From the NCBI GenBank assembly GCA_017450065.1, contig JAFSYI010000034.1, positions 1 to 64,000 on the forward strand: a stretch of DNA of 64,000 bases, given 5' to 3'. Positions within the stretch are counted from its first letter, which is position 1. Every line of letters starts with the position of its first letter. Position numbers and translations under genes: made by a program. This DNA comes from Lachnospiraceae bacterium (GTDB lineage Bacteria; Bacillota; Clostridia; Lachnospirales; Lachnospiraceae). Shown piece after piece: positions 42,157 to 53,902 of this stretch. Below the pieces are notes generated by a model. The model worked only from the letters and a program-made list of their open reading frames with translations, was not told the origin of the DNA and searched no databases.

Positions 42157-42184
42157 ATAAAAAAGAAAGGATAGGAAAAACATT

Positions 42185-43258
42185 ATGAAAATGACTCCTG
42201 AACAGATTGCGCAGTACAAGGGTGTCTTCGTATTTGCGCAGCAGGTTGACAATAAGGTCAGCGGTATCGCATATGAATTACTTGGAAAGGCTAAAGAGCT
42301 TGCAGAGTCTCTCGAGACCAAGGAGGTTACAGCCGTTCTTATCGGATCTGATGTAAAATCACTTGCAGACTCTCTTGCAGAATACGGTGCAGACAAGGTT
42401 ATCGTTGTAGATGATCCCGAGCTTAAGGAATACAGAACAGAGCCTTATGCACATGCTCTTTCATCGGTTATCAACGAGTTCAAGCCTGAGATCGTTCTGG
42501 TTGGCGCAACAGCTATCGGACGTGATCTCGGCCCTACAGTATCAGCCCGTGTTGAGACAGGACTTACGGCTGACTGTACAGTACTTGATATTGGTGATTT
42601 TCCTCTTCAGCCGGTTCCCGGCAAAGAGGATGAGCAGCTTCACGGACAGCTTCTTATGACACGTCCCGCATTCGGCGGTAATACAATAGCTACTATCGCC
42701 TGCCCTGACAACCGTCCTCAGATGGCTACGGTACGTCCCGGCGTTATGCAGAAGATCGAGCCCAAGAAGGGTGCAAAGGCAGAGGTTATAGAGTTCAATC
42801 CCGGTTTCACACCTAACAACAGATATGTAACCATTAAGGAAGTTGTTAAGGCTGTATCGGATGTTAAGGATATCATGGATGCCAAGATCCTTGTATCAGG
42901 CGGACGTGGTGTAGGATCACCCGAGAACTTCAAGATCCTTGAGGACCTCGCAGAGGCACTTGGCGGACAGGTATCATGCTCGCGTGCGGTTGTAGATGCA
43001 GGCTGGAAGCCCAAGGATATGCAGGTAGGACAGACAGGTAAGACAGTACGTCCCAACCTTTATGTGGCAGTAGGTATTTCAGGTGCCATCCAGCACGTTG
43101 CAGGTATGGAGGAATCAGACGTCATCGTTGCGATAAACAAGGATGAGGATGCTCCTATCTTTGATGTGGCTGACTACGGTGTTGTAGGAGATCTTAACAA
43201 GATCGTTCCGAAGCTTACCGAGGAGATCAAGGCTGCCAAGGCTAAGAAGCAGGATTGA
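42185..43258 (+). CDS. etfA: electron transfer flavoprotein, alpha subunit
   Basis: A 357-residue EtfA/FixB protein. The N-terminal part resembles EtfB ([12 protein letters not shown]). The C-terminal FAD domain has [61 protein letters not shown] and [21 protein letters not shown]. It completes the butyryl-CoA dehydrogenase/Etf complex and is the last gene of the operon. GAAAGGA lies upstream. A strong terminator follows at 43314. Confidence 0.96.
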   Translation: MKMTPEQIAQYKGVFVFAQQVDNKVSGIAYELLGKAKELAESLETKEVTAVLIGSDVKSLADSLAEYGADKVIVVDDPELKEYRTEPYAHALSSVINEFKPEIVLVGATAIGRDLGPTVSARVETGLTADCTVLDIGDFPLQPVPGKEDEQLHGQLLMTRPAFGGNTIATIACPDNRPQMATVRPGVMQKIEPKKGAKAEVIEFNPGFTPNNRYVTIKEVVKAVSDVKDIMDAKILVSGGRGVGSPENFKILEDLAEALGGQVSCSRAVVDAGWKPKDMQVGQTGKTVRPNLYVAVGISGAIQHVAGMEESDVIVAINKDEDAPIFDVADYGVVGDLNKIVPKLTEEIKAAKAKKQD

Positions 43259-43313
43259 TCACAAGCCTGAAACAGAGAAGAATAAGAACAGCATAACGGA
43301 TTAAATGAGATAA

Positions 43314-43352
43314 AGCCCCTGTGGATATTGAAGACACAGGGGCTATTTTTTA
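43314..43352 (+). terminator. rho-independent terminator of the butyryl-CoA operon
   Basis: AGCCCCTGTG and CACAGGGGCT form a perfect 10-base stem around an 11-base loop, followed by ATTTTTT. It lies 55 bases after the etfA stop. Confidence 0.95.
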
Positions 43353-43372
43353 AGTAAATTTAATTAAGCATA

Positions 43373-43401
43373 TTGACGGTATATTGCGTCGGTGATATTA
43401 T
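43373..43401 (+). promoter_or_regulatory. promoter of the chemotaxis receptor gene
   Basis: TTGACG (43373-43378), 17 bases, TATTAT (43396-43401). It predicts a 5' leader of about 130 bases that contains two inverted repeats. Confidence 0.65.
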
Positions 43402-43409
43402 TGATTTGG

Positions 43410-43507
43410 GGATTTTGTACAAATCCACGCATATCTAAAAAAATCCTGGGATCTGTCGGAACTGCCAAAGCGTAAAAGCGGAAGTTAATCTAATCTGCGA
43501 CAGATCC
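43410..43507 (+). other. structured 5' leader of the chemotaxis receptor gene
   Basis: A small hairpin GGATTT-TGTAC-AAATCC (about 43410-43427) is followed by a large perfect stem GGATCTGTCG (43449-43458) with CGACAGATCC (43498-43507). The latter encloses AACT...AGTT and smaller pairs. It ends 30 bases before the ATG. It could be a riboswitch-like leader or just a hairpin; it does not match c-di-GMP-I features that I know. Confidence 0.5.
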
Positions 43508-43537
43508 ACATTGAGGATGCAGTCAGGGGGGGTAAAA

Positions 43538-45664
43538 ATGAAGACTTATAAGATGAAAAGCATCATCGTAACGATGGTTGCGATCACAACGGCTGTCGGC
43601 ATAGCAATTCTGTGCATTCTGGCATCTGTCAATTCCAGTTCCATGCTCGATGAAAAGATTAATGAGAATATGTCCACTTATCTTGATGCACAGGTTAATT
43701 CCGTGGAGGAATTTGTTAAGAATTCCGAGAATAAGCTTATGCTGTATGCAAGGAATAAGGTTGTATCGGACCTGATAAACGAAGATAAGGCTGATCTGAC
43801 AGCCAATCCGGACAGAGAGATGCCGATGTTCAACGATGAGAGTTATAATACGGCAGCTTACTATACAGATAATTATCCTTCTTATCCGGAGGCACAGCAG
43901 TATACGATGGATTACTACGGACAGCTGGATAACTGGGAGGGACTGTATATAGGAAACGAAGAGACAAGGATACTGTCCTATTCGGTTCCGCCTGTAATAG
44001 GCAGGGTATTAAGGGATGATCCGGACAGGCGCAAGCAGCTTATGGATGCCATGAACGCCAATCTTAACGGAGTATATAATGCAGGAATCATTGTATCTCC
44101 CGGAACAGGCCAGCTGTGTCTTTCGATGTATGCCCCGGTACTTCAGGACGGTAAGATGATAGGATATGTAGGCGGTGGAGTCTTCCATTCACAGCTTGAG
44201 AGCACACTTACCAGCCTGACACTTAACGGAGTCAGCAACAGTAATCTGTACATGATAAATACGCAGACGGGAGTCGTATTTACTGATACCCAGGCTACCG
44301 ATGCGGAGAAGGAGACGATAATAGCGCAGGAGGCTACACGTCCTGTTCTGCTGGAGGTTATCGGAAGAGCAAGAGACAAGGGTATAGCCGACGGACAGTT
44401 TGAGTTCAAGGATGGTGGCAAGACTCTGATGGTTAATTACAAGACCATACCCGGATATGACTGGGCTCTGGTCATAACAGCGGATAAGAGTGAACTCTAT
44501 GCTGCTTCTACTAACAATCTCCGTCTAATGATAATACTTGGCGTGGTAGCGTTTGCAATTATCGTAATAATCGTATTCATTCTTACTACGACCATTTCCA
44601 AACCGCTGGTTGAGGCAGTTGAGGAGATCAATAAGACCGCAAGCGGTGATATATCATCAGAGGTAAGGATAAGAAGCAAGGTCCGTGAGGTGGATCAGAT
44701 AGGGCGGAGCCTGACGGATCTTAAGAGAAAGCTTCGTGATGTAATAGTAAAGACAAAGGATATGTCCAATGACCTGAGTATTGCAGGAACAGATCTGGCG
44801 GGTAGTGCAGACAGGGCGACAGCCACATCTTCACATGTTACCGGAGCGGTAAGTGAGGTATCAAGAGGAGCAACGTCCCAGGCTGAATCCGTGCAGACAG
44901 CTGCGGCAAGAACCGATTCCATGGGAACCGATATAGATAATATCTCATCCAATATAGCGTCGCTTGACGAGGCTTCCGAGAATATGAAGAACAGCTGCGA
45001 CAAGGTTGCAAATGCTCTCAGGGAGATAGTATCACAGAACAGGAATGTATCGGATGCCATATCCGAGATCGGAAATACAATCAGCGCCACAAATGACAGC
45101 GCAAACGAGATCGCAAAGTTCTCGGATGCCATCAACAGTATCGCGGCTCAGACCAATCTGCTTTCCCTCAATGCATCCATAGAGGCGGCACGTGCGGGAG
45201 AAGCCGGACGAGGTTTTGCCGTTGTTGCTGACGAGATAAGGGCACTGGCTGATCAGTCCAAGAACAGCGCCGATGAAATAAGGACTATAGTCGATAAGCT
45301 TCTGTACGATGCGGGACAGTCGGTTAAGACCATGGATTCACTTAATGAGAGCTTCCGCTCACAGGGAGAAGAGATACTGTCGGCACAGCAGGATATGAAT
45401 GAAATGTCTGATAACGTAATTGTGGTATCGGATAATTCAAGGTCCATAAGAAGTATGGTAAGAAACCTTGAGTCAGCCAAAGAATCACTGGTTGAGATAG
45501 TTGAGAGCCTGTCGGCGATTTCCGAAGAGAATGCGGCATCCACTCAGGAAACAAGCGAATCCATGAGTGAGCTCGGAACCACATTCTCGGTGATAAATGA
45601 ATCCGCATCACAGCTTCAGGTACTTGCTGCAGATCTGACGGATACGATAAGTTACTTCAAGTAA
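43538..45664 (+). CDS. methyl-accepting chemotaxis protein
   Basis: A 708-residue receptor. It has an N-terminal membrane helix (about 8-30), a periplasmic-type dCache sensor (to about 330), a second membrane helix ([29 protein letters not shown]), a HAMP domain, and a signalling domain with the conserved hairpin tip [40 protein letters not shown]-like sequence. It ends with no CheR-docking pentapeptide. ATG 43538 follows GGGGGG; an in-frame TTG at 43511 is upstream of that site. The ligand is unknown. It has its own promoter and leader. Confidence 0.93.
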   Translation: MKTYKMKSIIVTMVAITTAVGIAILCILASVNSSSMLDEKINENMSTYLDAQVNSVEEFVKNSENKLMLYARNKVVSDLINEDKADLTANPDREMPMFNDESYNTAAYYTDNYPSYPEAQQYTMDYYGQLDNWEGLYIGNEETRILSYSVPPVIGRVLRDDPDRRKQLMDAMNANLNGVYNAGIIVSPGTGQLCLSMYAPVLQDGKMIGYVGGGVFHSQLESTLTSLTLNGVSNSNLYMINTQTGVVFTDTQATDAEKETIIAQEATRPVLLEVIGRARDKGIADGQFEFKDGGKTLMVNYKTIPGYDWALVITADKSELYAASTNNLRLMIILGVVAFAIIVIIVFILTTTISKPLVEAVEEINKTASGDISSEVRIRSKVREVDQIGRSLTDLKRKLRDVIVKTKDMSNDLSIAGTDLAGSADRATATSSHVTGAVSEVSRGATSQAESVQTAAARTDSMGTDIDNISSNIASLDEASENMKNSCDKVANALREIVSQNRNVSDAISEIGNTISATNDSANEIAKFSDAINSIAAQTNLLSLNASIEAARAGEAGRGFAVVADEIRALADQSKNSADEIRTIVDKLLYDAGQSVKTMDSLNESFRSQGEEILSAQQDMNEMSDNVIVVSDNSRSIRSMVRNLESAKESLVEIVESLSAISEENAASTQETSESMSELGTTFSVINESASQLQVLAADLTDTISYFK

Positions 45665-45683
45665 AAGGCACACAGATCTCATG

Positions 45684-46658
45684 TCATGAAATCTGCAGCC
45701 GTCTTATCCATACACAGGCAAGCTCGATCCACAGACCGGCATCTTCTACGGGTGCCGGTTCTGTTTCTGTAACGGTATCATATGTATCCGCACTGAACTC
45801 TTCAATTATTTCATTTCTTCGCGCGTCTGAAACATTAATACCTCTGCCTTCCCGTAATGCTTTGATGGCAAGGTATACCTGATCCATGGTATAGACGCCT
45901 TTGCTGTCACTTGTATCCTTAACCGTGCCAAGCCCGTGTATACCGGTCGGGAAGACATAGTGGGCGAAGGGTATTCCTTCCTTTCTGAGGGCCATGGCAA
46001 AGAGATAGCTGTTTTCAACAGGAACCAGCTCGTCGGTCTGTGTCTGCCACAGGAAACAGGGAGGTGTATCTGCGGAAACATGTTTTTCCAGTGAAAAATA
46101 ATCAAGCTCCTCAGGCGCTGCATTTTCACCGAGAAGAATATCCAAAGAGGATTGATGGGTAAATTCTCCTGAGGTTATCACCGGATATGAAAGTATTGCG
46201 CCGTCAGGTCTGTTGGATATATCCGCGTATTCCGGATTCTCATCATGCACATCATTATAATGGGTGATAAGGCTTGCACACAGATGCCCCGAAGCCGAGA
46301 AACCGCAAATGATAAATCTGCCGCCCTTTATATGGTATTCATCCGCATGCTTTCTAATGAATCTTACAGCCCGTGATATGTCTTTAAGCGGCTGGTCTTT
46401 CAGGGGAACAGATGATGTTACGTCGGTGGAATACGTAAGAACAAATGCGTTCATCCCCCGCTTGAAAAATTCGTCAGCCACGGGTTCACCCTCATGCGGG
46501 GCACATATACGGTACCCGCCGCCGGGAAGGATCAGTATACAGTCTCTGGTCCTGTCATCTTCATCGTGCAGATATGCGTGTATGTCAGGTATAAAACCGT
46601 AAGCTGCCGCATAAGTATATTCATTACCGTTCCATATATTTTCTCTTAACTGTTTCAT
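45684..46658 (-). CDS. alpha/beta-hydrolase, esterase type
   Basis: A 324-residue hydrolase. ILILPGGGYRICAPHEGEPVA forms the oxyanion region. The nucleophile elbow is GFSASG with Ser in the middle. The acid lies near WQTQTDELVPVENS and the His in FPTGIHGLG. It resembles BD-FAE/acetyl-xylan-esterase-like enzymes, which fits a plant-fibre degrader. The protein is cytoplasmic (no signal peptide). AAAGGA lies eight bases upstream of the ATG. It converges with the chemotaxis gene with 19 bases between stops. Confidence 0.85.
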   Translation of the reverse strand: MKQLRENIWNGNEYTYAAAYGFIPDIHAYLHDEDDRTRDCILILPGGGYRICAPHEGEPVADEFFKRGMNAFVLTYSTDVTSSVPLKDQPLKDISRAVRFIRKHADEYHIKGGRFIICGFSASGHLCASLITHYNDVHDENPEYADISNRPDGAILSYPVITSGEFTHQSSLDILLGENAAPEELDYFSLEKHVSADTPPCFLWQTQTDELVPVENSYLFAMALRKEGIPFAHYVFPTGIHGLGTVKDTSDSKGVYTMDQVYLAIKALREGRGINVSDARRNEIIEEFSADTYDTVTETEPAPVEDAGLWIELACVWIRRLQIS

Positions 46659-46814
46659 GATCCGTATCCTTTCCGTATGTTTTGGATGCTGACTGCTTCA
46701 TTTTGAGCCTGCTTTGGATGATTACCCGTTTTCACCGTATGGCGCATGGATTTCCATGACTCAGCCTGTTTGATTATATCACTCTTTAAAGTACAAGGCT
46801 ACCTTGAAAAGTAA

Positions 46815-46843
46815 TTGATATTAATTGAAAAATCTGTTATATT
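46815..46843 (+). promoter_or_regulatory. secA promoter
   Basis: TTGATA (46815-46820), 17 bases, TATATT (46838-46843). The leader to the ATG is about 85 bases. The rest of the gap shows no clear gene. Confidence 0.6.
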
Positions 46844-46934
46844 TAGTATTCGGACAGTTATATACGGATAGCATGTGACCGGTTTATAAAGGACGCGGCC
46901 GGATGCGTTACAGGCAGGAGATCGGATTTATATT

Positions 46935-49499
46935 ATGAAGTTAGTAGATAAAATATTCGGAACCCATTCGGAGAGAGAGCTTAAGCTCATCACTCCGCTT
47001 GTGGATAAGGTTGAATCCTTAAGGGATTCAATGATGGCATTAAGCGATGAACAGCTTAAGGATAAGACAAGGGAATTTAAGTCAAGACTGAACGACGGAG
47101 CGACCCTTGATGACATACTTCCTGAAGCATTTGCGACTGTAAGGGAAGCAGCCAGGCGTGTACTCAACATGGAACATTACAGGGTGCAGATCATCGGCGG
47201 TATCATTCTTCATCAGGGACGAATAGCCGAGATGAAGACAGGTGAAGGTAAGACGCTCGTATCCACACTTCCCGCATATCTTAATGCCCTGACAGGACGC
47301 GGGGTCCATGTTGTAACGGTAAATGATTACCTGGCAAAGCGTGATGCCGAGTGGATGGGACAGGTTCATGAATTCCTGGGACTGACGGTCGGAGTGGTAC
47401 TTAATTCAATGACTCCCGAAGAGAGGCGCACTGCATATGCCTGTGATATCACATATGTGACCAATAACGAGCTTGGGTTTGATTACCTCAGGGATAATAT
47501 GGTCATATATAAGGAACAGCTCGTACTTCGTGACCTCGCATATGCGATCATCGATGAGGTTGACTCGGTGCTCATAGATGAAGCACGTACCCCTCTTATC
47601 ATTTCGGGACAGAGCGGTAAATCAACCAAGCTATACGAGATATGCGACATGCTTGCCCGCCAGCTTAAGCGTGGTGAGGATATGGAAGACCTCTCGAAGA
47701 TGGATGCCATAATGGGTATCGAGAGAGAAGAGACGGGTGACTTCATAGTTAATGAGAAGGATAAGTTCGTAACTCTTACTGCCGAGGGTGTTAAGAAGGT
47801 TGAGAGATTTTTCCAGATAGATAACCTTGCGGATCCCGAGAATGTTGAGATCCAGAACAATATTATACTTGCGCTTCGTGCCCACAACCTGATGTTCCGC
47901 GATCAGGACTATGTCGTAAAGGACGATCAGGTTCTTATCGTTGATGAGTTTACCGGACGTATCATGCCCGGACGCCGGTATTCGGACGGTCTTCATCAGG
48001 CAATAGAGGCCAAGGAGCATGTGAAGGTTAAGAGAGAGAGTAAGACACTTGCCACGATCACCTTCCAGAACTTCTTTAACAAGTTCGAGAAGAAGGCTGG
48101 AATGACCGGTACGGCGCTTACTGAGGAGAAGGAATTCCGTGATATCTACGGAATGGACGTTATAGAGATACCAACCAACAGACCCATTGCAAGAAAGGAT
48201 CTTCAGGACGCGGTATATAAGACAAGGAAGGAAAAGCTTAAGGCTATCTGTGATGAAATAGAGAGAGCCCACGCGACCGGACAGCCCATTCTGGTCGGTA
48301 CGATCACCATAGAGGCTTCCGAAGAGATAAGTGCCATGCTTAAGAGACGCGGCATCCAGCATAATGTGCTGAATGCAAAGTTCCATGAGATGGAAGCGGA
48401 GATAGTGGCTGATGCCGGTATCCACGGCGCGGTCACGATCGCCACCAACATGGCAGGCCGTGGTACTGATATCAAGCTGGATGAGGAATCAAGGGCAGCA
48501 GGCGGTCTTAAGATAATAGGTACTGAGCGGCATGAGAGCCGTCGTATAGATAATCAGCTCAGAGGACGTTCCGGACGTCAGGGAGATCCGGGTGAATCAC
48601 GTTTCTTCATATCTCTTGAGGATGACCTGATGAGACTGTTCGGCTCGGAAAGACTCATGCAGATATTTACGACTCTCGGTGTTCCCGAAGGTGAGCAGAT
48701 AGAGCATAAGATGCTTACAAGCGCGATCGAGAAGGCGCAGATGAAAATAGAGGCAAATAACTTCGGTATCAGAAAGAATCTGCTGGAATACGATCAGGTG
48801 AACAATGAACAGCGTGAGATCATCTATGCGGAAAGACGCCGCGTGCTTGACGGTGAGAGCATGAGGGATGTCGTATTCAAGATGGCAACCGATTTTGTCG
48901 AGAATACGGTTGATATGTGCGTCGGAGAGAGCAACAGCTGGGAGGATTGGGATCTTCCCGAGCTTAACCAGCATCTGAGAGTCACCATACCTGTCGAAGA
49001 GATCAAGACTCCGGATATAAAAGGACTTAAGAAGGAACAGCTTAAGCATAAGCTTAAGGAGGAGACGGTCAAGCTCTATGAGGCGAAGGAGGCTGAGTTC
49101 CCGATGCCCGAACAGCTGCGTGAGCTTGAACGGGTGGTTCTTCTTAAGGCCATAGACAGAAAGTGGATGGATCATATTGACGATATGGATCAGCTCCGTC
49201 AGGGTATCGGTCTGCAGGCCTACGGTCAGAGAGATCCTTTGGTCGAATATAAGATGTCAGGTTATGATATGTTCAATGCCATGACAGAAAGCATTGCAGA
49301 AGAGACAGTAAGAGTACTGTTCCATATCAAGATAGAGCAGAAGGTTGAACGTGAAGAGGTAGCCAAGGTTACGGGAACCAACAAGGATGACAGTGCGGTT
49401 AGAGCTCCCAGGAAGAGGGCTGAGAACAAGATCTACCCCAACGATCCCTGCCCCTGCGGAAGCGGCAAGAAATATAAGCAGTGCTGCGGCAGGAAGTAA
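46935..49499 (+). CDS. secA: SecA, preprotein translocase ATPase
   Basis: An 854-residue motor that pushes unfolded proteins through SecYEG. Walker A is in [29 protein letters not shown] is the DEAD-like Walker B, and [12 protein letters not shown] and [23 protein letters not shown] are helicase motifs. The zinc-binding SEC-C end [13 protein letters not shown] is intact and binds SecB or ribosomes. It is of standard length. AGGAG precedes the ATG. Confidence 0.97.
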   Translation: MKLVDKIFGTHSERELKLITPLVDKVESLRDSMMALSDEQLKDKTREFKSRLNDGATLDDILPEAFATVREAARRVLNMEHYRVQIIGGIILHQGRIAEMKTGEGKTLVSTLPAYLNALTGRGVHVVTVNDYLAKRDAEWMGQVHEFLGLTVGVVLNSMTPEERRTAYACDITYVTNNELGFDYLRDNMVIYKEQLVLRDLAYAIIDEVDSVLIDEARTPLIISGQSGKSTKLYEICDMLARQLKRGEDMEDLSKMDAIMGIEREETGDFIVNEKDKFVTLTAEGVKKVERFFQIDNLADPENVEIQNNIILALRAHNLMFRDQDYVVKDDQVLIVDEFTGRIMPGRRYSDGLHQAIEAKEHVKVKRESKTLATITFQNFFNKFEKKAGMTGTALTEEKEFRDIYGMDVIEIPTNRPIARKDLQDAVYKTRKEKLKAICDEIERAHATGQPILVGTITIEASEEISAMLKRRGIQHNVLNAKFHEMEAEIVADAGIHGAVTIATNMAGRGTDIKLDEESRAAGGLKIIGTERHESRRIDNQLRGRSGRQGDPGESRFFISLEDDLMRLFGSERLMQIFTTLGVPEGEQIEHKMLTSAIEKAQMKIEANNFGIRKNLLEYDQVNNEQREIIYAERRRVLDGESMRDVVFKMATDFVENTVDMCVGESNSWEDWDLPELNQHLRVTIPVEEIKTPDIKGLKKEQLKHKLKEETVKLYEAKEAEFPMPEQLRELERVVLLKAIDRKWMDHIDDMDQLRQGIGLQAYGQRDPLVEYKMSGYDMFNAMTESIAEETVRVLFHIKIEQKVEREEVAKVTGTNKDDSAVRAPRKRAENKIYPNDPCPCGSGKKYKQCCGRK

Positions 49500-49580
49500 G
49501 TCACAGGGAAGGTTCTTTTGTCCTGAGTCAGTGCTGTAAAGCAGATTATGAAAGTAAAGAGCCGTGATAAAGAATACACA

Positions 49581-49605
49581 CCGTAAGCGGTAACCCTTAT
49601 GACGG
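49581..49605. repeat. half copy of the 38-bp palindrome family
   Basis: Read on the minus strand, CATAAGGGTTACCGCTTACGG matches the first half of the 23594 element (CATAAGGGGTACCGCTTGCGG) with two changes. It stands in the secA/prfB gap, 19 bases before the prfB ATG. Confidence 0.6.
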
Positions 49606-49623
49606 TATAATCGAGGAATAGTT

Positions 49624-50742
49624 ATGGTCGAATTGGATAATATAAAAACAGAATTGCTTACATATGAGGAGCCCCTTAAAGAGATAAGGGCTTCTCTTTC
49701 TCTTGAAGATAAAGCAAGGCGTGTGGAGGAGCTGGAACGTGAGATGGAAGCCCCGGGCTTCTGGGATGATGCGGAGAGAGCCCAGAAGTTCACCAAGGAG
49801 CTGGGCAATCTTAAGGATACGATAGCTCTTGTTAACGGCCTGGATCAGCAGTATGACGACATTCAGACGCTGCTTGAGATGGGATATGAAGAGAATGATC
49901 CCGATATGGTTCCGGAGATACAGGCGGAATTTGATGAATTCAGGGAGAAGCTTGAGAACCTGCGTATAAGTACCCTTCTGTCAGGTGAGTATGACGGAAA
50001 TAACGCAATACTCCGTCTTAATGCGGGTGCGGGAGGAACTGAGAGCTGCGACTGGGCTTCAATGCTTTACAGGATGTATTCAAGGTGGGCGGAAAAAAGA
50101 GGCTTCGGCGTAGAAGTGCTTGATTTCCTGGACGGAGATGAGGCCGGTATCAAATCAGTCACCTTCCAGGTTAACGGACAGAATGCCTATGGATATCTTA
50201 AGTCCGAAAAGGGTGTACACAGACTGGTCAGGATATCGCCTTTCAACGCACAGGGGAAAAGACAGACCAGCTTCGTTTCACTGGATGTAATGCCTGAGAT
50301 CAACGAGGATCTGGATGTTGAGATAAACGATGATGATCTGAGGATAGATACCTATCGAAGCTCAGGTGCCGGCGGTCAGCACATAAACAAGACCAGTTCG
50401 GCAATAAGGATAACCCATATTCCCACGGGAATTGTGGTTCAGTGCCAGAATGAGCGTTCACAGTTCCAGAACAAGGACAAGGCAATGCAGATGCTGAAGG
50501 CAAAGCTGTATATGCTCAAGCAGGAGGAGAACGCCGAGAAGCTTTCGGATATAAGAGGTGATGTCAAGGAGATAGGCTGGGGCAGCCAGATACGCTCATA
50601 TGTTATGCAGCCGTATACGCTTGTAAAGGATCACCGGACTAACGAGGAAGTGGCTCAGGTGGACAAGGTTATGGACGGATATATCGACCCGTTCATAAAT
50701 GCATATCTTAAATGGATAAACACACGGCCGGGAGAAGAATAA
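49624..50742 (+). CDS. prfB: peptide chain release factor 2
   Basis: A 372-residue RF2 that ends translation at UGA and UAA. It contains the peptidyl-tRNA hydrolysis motif SGAGGQHINKTSSAIRITH with GGQ and the anticodon-like region around ISPFNAQGKRQTSF. The reading frame is continuous from ATG 49624, so the programmed +1 frameshift found near codon 25 in most bacteria is absent: the site reads EIRASLSLEDKARRVEELE without a stop. GAGGA precedes the ATG. uvrA begins 54 bases later. Confidence 0.95.
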   Translation: MVELDNIKTELLTYEEPLKEIRASLSLEDKARRVEELEREMEAPGFWDDAERAQKFTKELGNLKDTIALVNGLDQQYDDIQTLLEMGYEENDPDMVPEIQAEFDEFREKLENLRISTLLSGEYDGNNAILRLNAGAGGTESCDWASMLYRMYSRWAEKRGFGVEVLDFLDGDEAGIKSVTFQVNGQNAYGYLKSEKGVHRLVRISPFNAQGKRQTSFVSLDVMPEINEDLDVEINDDDLRIDTYRSSGAGGQHINKTSSAIRITHIPTGIVVQCQNERSQFQNKDKAMQMLKAKLYMLKQEENAEKLSDIRGDVKEIGWGSQIRSYVMQPYTLVKDHRTNEEVAQVDKVMDGYIDPFINAYLKWINTRPGEE

Positions 50743-50796
50743 AACGGCAGGAGGATGAACCGTCAGGTATGTTACCGGCTTTAAAGGAGATGAAAC

Positions 50797-53706
50797 ATGG
50801 CAGTCAGGATGGACGGCAGGAAATACATAAGGATAAGGGGTGCTTCCGAGCACAACCTTAAGAATATAGATATCGATATACCGAGGGATCAGCTTGTTGT
50901 GCTGACAGGACTGTCGGGCTCGGGAAAATCATCATTGGCTTTTGATACGATATATGCGGAAGGACAGCGGCGCTATATGGAGTCGCTGTCTTCTTATGCA
51001 AGACAGTTTCTGGGACAGATGGAAAAGCCGGAGGTTGAAAGCATAGAAGGTCTTCCGCCTGCAATATCCATAGACCAGAAATCTACCAACAGGAATCCCA
51101 GATCCACTGTCGGGACCGTAACGGAGATATATGACTATCTGAGACTTTTATATGCAAGGATAGGTATACCGCATTGCCCGAACTGTGGAAGGGAGATAGT
51201 AAAGCAGACCGTAGACCAGATGGTTGATACCATCATGGAGCTTTCCGAGGGTACCAGATTCATGCTTCTGGCTCCTGTAGTGCGGGGTCGGAAGGGTGAG
51301 CATGCCAAGGTATTCGACAGGGCAAAGAAGAGCGGTTACGCAAGGGTCATGGTGGACGGGAACCAGTATGATCTGTCGGAAGAGATAAAGCTTGACAAAA
51401 ATATAAAACATAACATAGAGGTAGTGGTTGACCGCCTTATTGTAAGGGAGGGTATTGAGAGAAGGCTTACGGATTCCCTGGAGAATTCGCTTGCACTTAC
51501 CGAAGGACTTGCGATCGTGGATATAGTCGGTATGCCGGAATCCGATCAGAAAAACAGCACAGACAGTAAGGTAAAAAGCGGTAACAGGATAAACTTCTCG
51601 CAGAGCTTTTCATGCCCTGACTGTAATATAAGCATAGATGAGATAGAGCCCAGAAGTTTTTCGTTTAATAATCCCTTCGGAGCCTGCCCGGTATGTGCGG
51701 GCCTGGGATATAAGATGGAATTTGATATCGACCTGATGATCCCGGATACATCCCTGTCAATCTCGCAGGGCGCGATAGCCGTTATGGGCTGGCAGAGCTG
51801 CACGGACCCAAAGAGCTTCACCTATGCGACTCTCAAGGCATTGAGCGAGGCCTACAAATTCAGCCTTGATACCCCGTTTGAGGATTATCCCGACAGGGTT
51901 AAAAATGTTCTTATCTACGGAACGGACGGAAAAGAGATAAAGGTAAGGTATAAGGGACAGCGCGGAGAGGGTGTGTATGACGTTGCCTTTGACGGGCTTA
52001 TCAGGAATGTTGAAAGAAGGTACCGTGAAACAGGATCCGAGTCCATGAAGGCGGAATATGAATCCTTCATGAGGATCACACCGTGCAATGAGTGCGGTGG
52101 AAAGAGGCTTAAGCCCGGAGCCCTGGCAGTTACGATAGGTGATAAGAACATATACGACATTACGACCTATTCTATCAATAAGCTCCTTGATTTCTTTAAC
52201 GGACTTGAGCTTAATAAACAGCAGCAGATCATTGGGCAGAGGATAATAAAGGAAATAAAGGGAAGGCTCAGCTTCCTCGTTCAGGTCGGACTTGATTATC
52301 TGACACTTGCAAGAGCCACGGGCTCCCTGTCCGGAGGCGAAGCACAGCGTATAAGGCTGGCAACCCAGATAGGTTCCGGACTTGTGGGTGTTGCCTATAT
52401 CCTTGATGAGCCAAGCATCGGACTGCACCAGAGAGATAACGATAAGCTGCTCGGTGCGCTCAAGGATCTGAGGGATCTTGGTAATTCACTTATTGTTGTT
52501 GAGCATGATGAGGATACGATGCTCGAGGCGGATTATGTTGTTGACATAGGTCCGGCTGCCGGGGAACACGGCGGAAATGTCATCTGCGCGGGAACCGCCA
52601 AAGAGCTTATGGAAAATCCTGATTCGATCACGGGTCAGTATCTTTCGGGACGGTTAAGCATTCCTGTACCGGACAAAAGAAGAAAGCCTAAGGGATGGCT
52701 TAAGATAAAGGGTGCCGAGGAGAATAATCTTAAGAAAATAGACGTTGATATACCTCTCGGAGTATTTACATGCATTACCGGTGTTTCGGGCTCCGGAAAG
52801 AGTTCTCTCATAAACGAGATATTATATAAAGCACTCGCGAAGAAGCTTAACAGGGCCAAGACCATACCCGGAAAGCATAAAACAATAGAGGGTGTCGATA
52901 AGCTCGACAAGGTCATTGACATTGACCAGTCGCCTATCGGAAGGACGCCGCGTTCGAACCCGGCAACGTATACGGGAGTGTTCGATCAGATAAGAGATCT
53001 GTTTGCGGGGACCCAGGATGCCAAGGCAAAGGGTTACAGCAAGGGAAGGTTTTCCTTCAATGTCAAAGGGGGAAGGTGCGAAGCCTGCGCCGGAGACGGT
53101 ATAATCAAGATAGAGATGCATTTCCTTCCTGATGTATATGTGCCCTGTGAGGTCTGTGGAGGAAAGAGGTACAACCGTGAGACCCTTGATGTAAAATATA
53201 AGGGTAAGAATATTTATGACGTTCTTGATATGACGGTCGAAGAGGCAATGACATATTTTGAGAATCTTCCGACCATAAAAAGAAAGATAGAAACCCTTAA
53301 TGATGTGGGACTTTCCTATATTAAGCTCGGCCAGCCTTCTACCACTCTGTCGGGAGGCGAGGCGCAGCGTATCAAACTGGCAACGGAGCTGTCAAAGAAG
53401 AGCACAGGCAAGACCATTTATATTCTGGATGAGCCTACGACAGGCCTGCATTTTGCCGATGTCCACAGGCTGGTCGATATCCTTCATAAGCTTGCCGAAA
53501 ACGGAAATACCGTGGTTGTGATAGAGCATAACCTCGACGTTATTAAAACGGCGGACTACATCATCGACATGGGTCCCGAAGGCGGTGACGGAGGCGGTAC
53601 GGTAGTTGCTTCGGGAACGCCCGAGGAGGTGGCGGAGAACAGGTCATCATACACCGGTATATATGTAAAACGTGAGCTTAAGAAGGCTGCCGGGAGGGCA
53701 AAGTAA
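50797..53706 (+). CDS. uvrA: excinuclease ABC subunit A
   Basis: A 969-residue DNA damage sensor of nucleotide excision repair. There are two ABC ATPase modules with Walker [10 protein letters not shown] (near residue 40) and GVSGSGKSS (near 665), and two signature LSGGEAQRI motifs. Zinc-binding cysteine sets are visible ([13 protein letters not shown] and [25 protein letters not shown] and [10 protein letters not shown]). The length is normal. AAAGGAG precedes the ATG. No SOS box was seen directly upstream. Confidence 0.96.
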   Translation: MAVRMDGRKYIRIRGASEHNLKNIDIDIPRDQLVVLTGLSGSGKSSLAFDTIYAEGQRRYMESLSSYARQFLGQMEKPEVESIEGLPPAISIDQKSTNRNPRSTVGTVTEIYDYLRLLYARIGIPHCPNCGREIVKQTVDQMVDTIMELSEGTRFMLLAPVVRGRKGEHAKVFDRAKKSGYARVMVDGNQYDLSEEIKLDKNIKHNIEVVVDRLIVREGIERRLTDSLENSLALTEGLAIVDIVGMPESDQKNSTDSKVKSGNRINFSQSFSCPDCNISIDEIEPRSFSFNNPFGACPVCAGLGYKMEFDIDLMIPDTSLSISQGAIAVMGWQSCTDPKSFTYATLKALSEAYKFSLDTPFEDYPDRVKNVLIYGTDGKEIKVRYKGQRGEGVYDVAFDGLIRNVERRYRETGSESMKAEYESFMRITPCNECGGKRLKPGALAVTIGDKNIYDITTYSINKLLDFFNGLELNKQQQIIGQRIIKEIKGRLSFLVQVGLDYLTLARATGSLSGGEAQRIRLATQIGSGLVGVAYILDEPSIGLHQRDNDKLLGALKDLRDLGNSLIVVEHDEDTMLEADYVVDIGPAAGEHGGNVICAGTAKELMENPDSITGQYLSGRLSIPVPDKRRKPKGWLKIKGAEENNLKKIDVDIPLGVFTCITGVSGSGKSSLINEILYKALAKKLNRAKTIPGKHKTIEGVDKLDKVIDIDQSPIGRTPRSNPATYTGVFDQIRDLFAGTQDAKAKGYSKGRFSFNVKGGRCEACAGDGIIKIEMHFLPDVYVPCEVCGGKRYNRETLDVKYKGKNIYDVLDMTVEEAMTYFENLPTIKRKIETLNDVGLSYIKLGQPSTTLSGGEAQRIKLATELSKKSTGKTIYILDEPTTGLHFADVHRLVDILHKLAENGNTVVVIEHNLDVIKTADYIIDMGPEGGDGGGTVVASGTPEEVAENRSSYTGIYVKRELKKAAGRAK

Positions 53707-53808
53707 AGACCGTTTTTCATAAAGGGTTAAGAAAATCAGAATAAGTCCGATATAATTCATGTAAGGATATAAAAGCATCCGGTCAGGGAACAGGATGCGG
53801 TAATGCAT

Positions 53809-53858
53809 GGAAGCATGATGACAGAGCAAAGCTCTCTGCTGTTATGCTTCATTTTTTA
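53809..53858 (+). terminator. terminator after uvrA
   Basis: GAAGCAT pairs with ATGCTTC, enclosing further partial pairs (ACAGAG...CTCTG), followed by ATTTTTT. It is about 100 bases after the uvrA stop. Confidence 0.75.
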
Positions 53859-53902
53859 TACGGATAATTGATTTTCCTCTTTTAAATGACAGCCTTTTAG
53901 AG

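Noticed and set aside
41799-42396. Minus-strand ORFs over the etfB/etfA gap.
   Set aside because: They run through structured repeats and into etfA with no ribosome site; the paired base changes fit RNA structure, not protein conservation.
43449-43507. c-di-GMP-I riboswitch before the chemotaxis receptor.
   Set aside because: The characteristic conserved core and tetraloop-receptor pattern are not visible; only a generic stem is seen.
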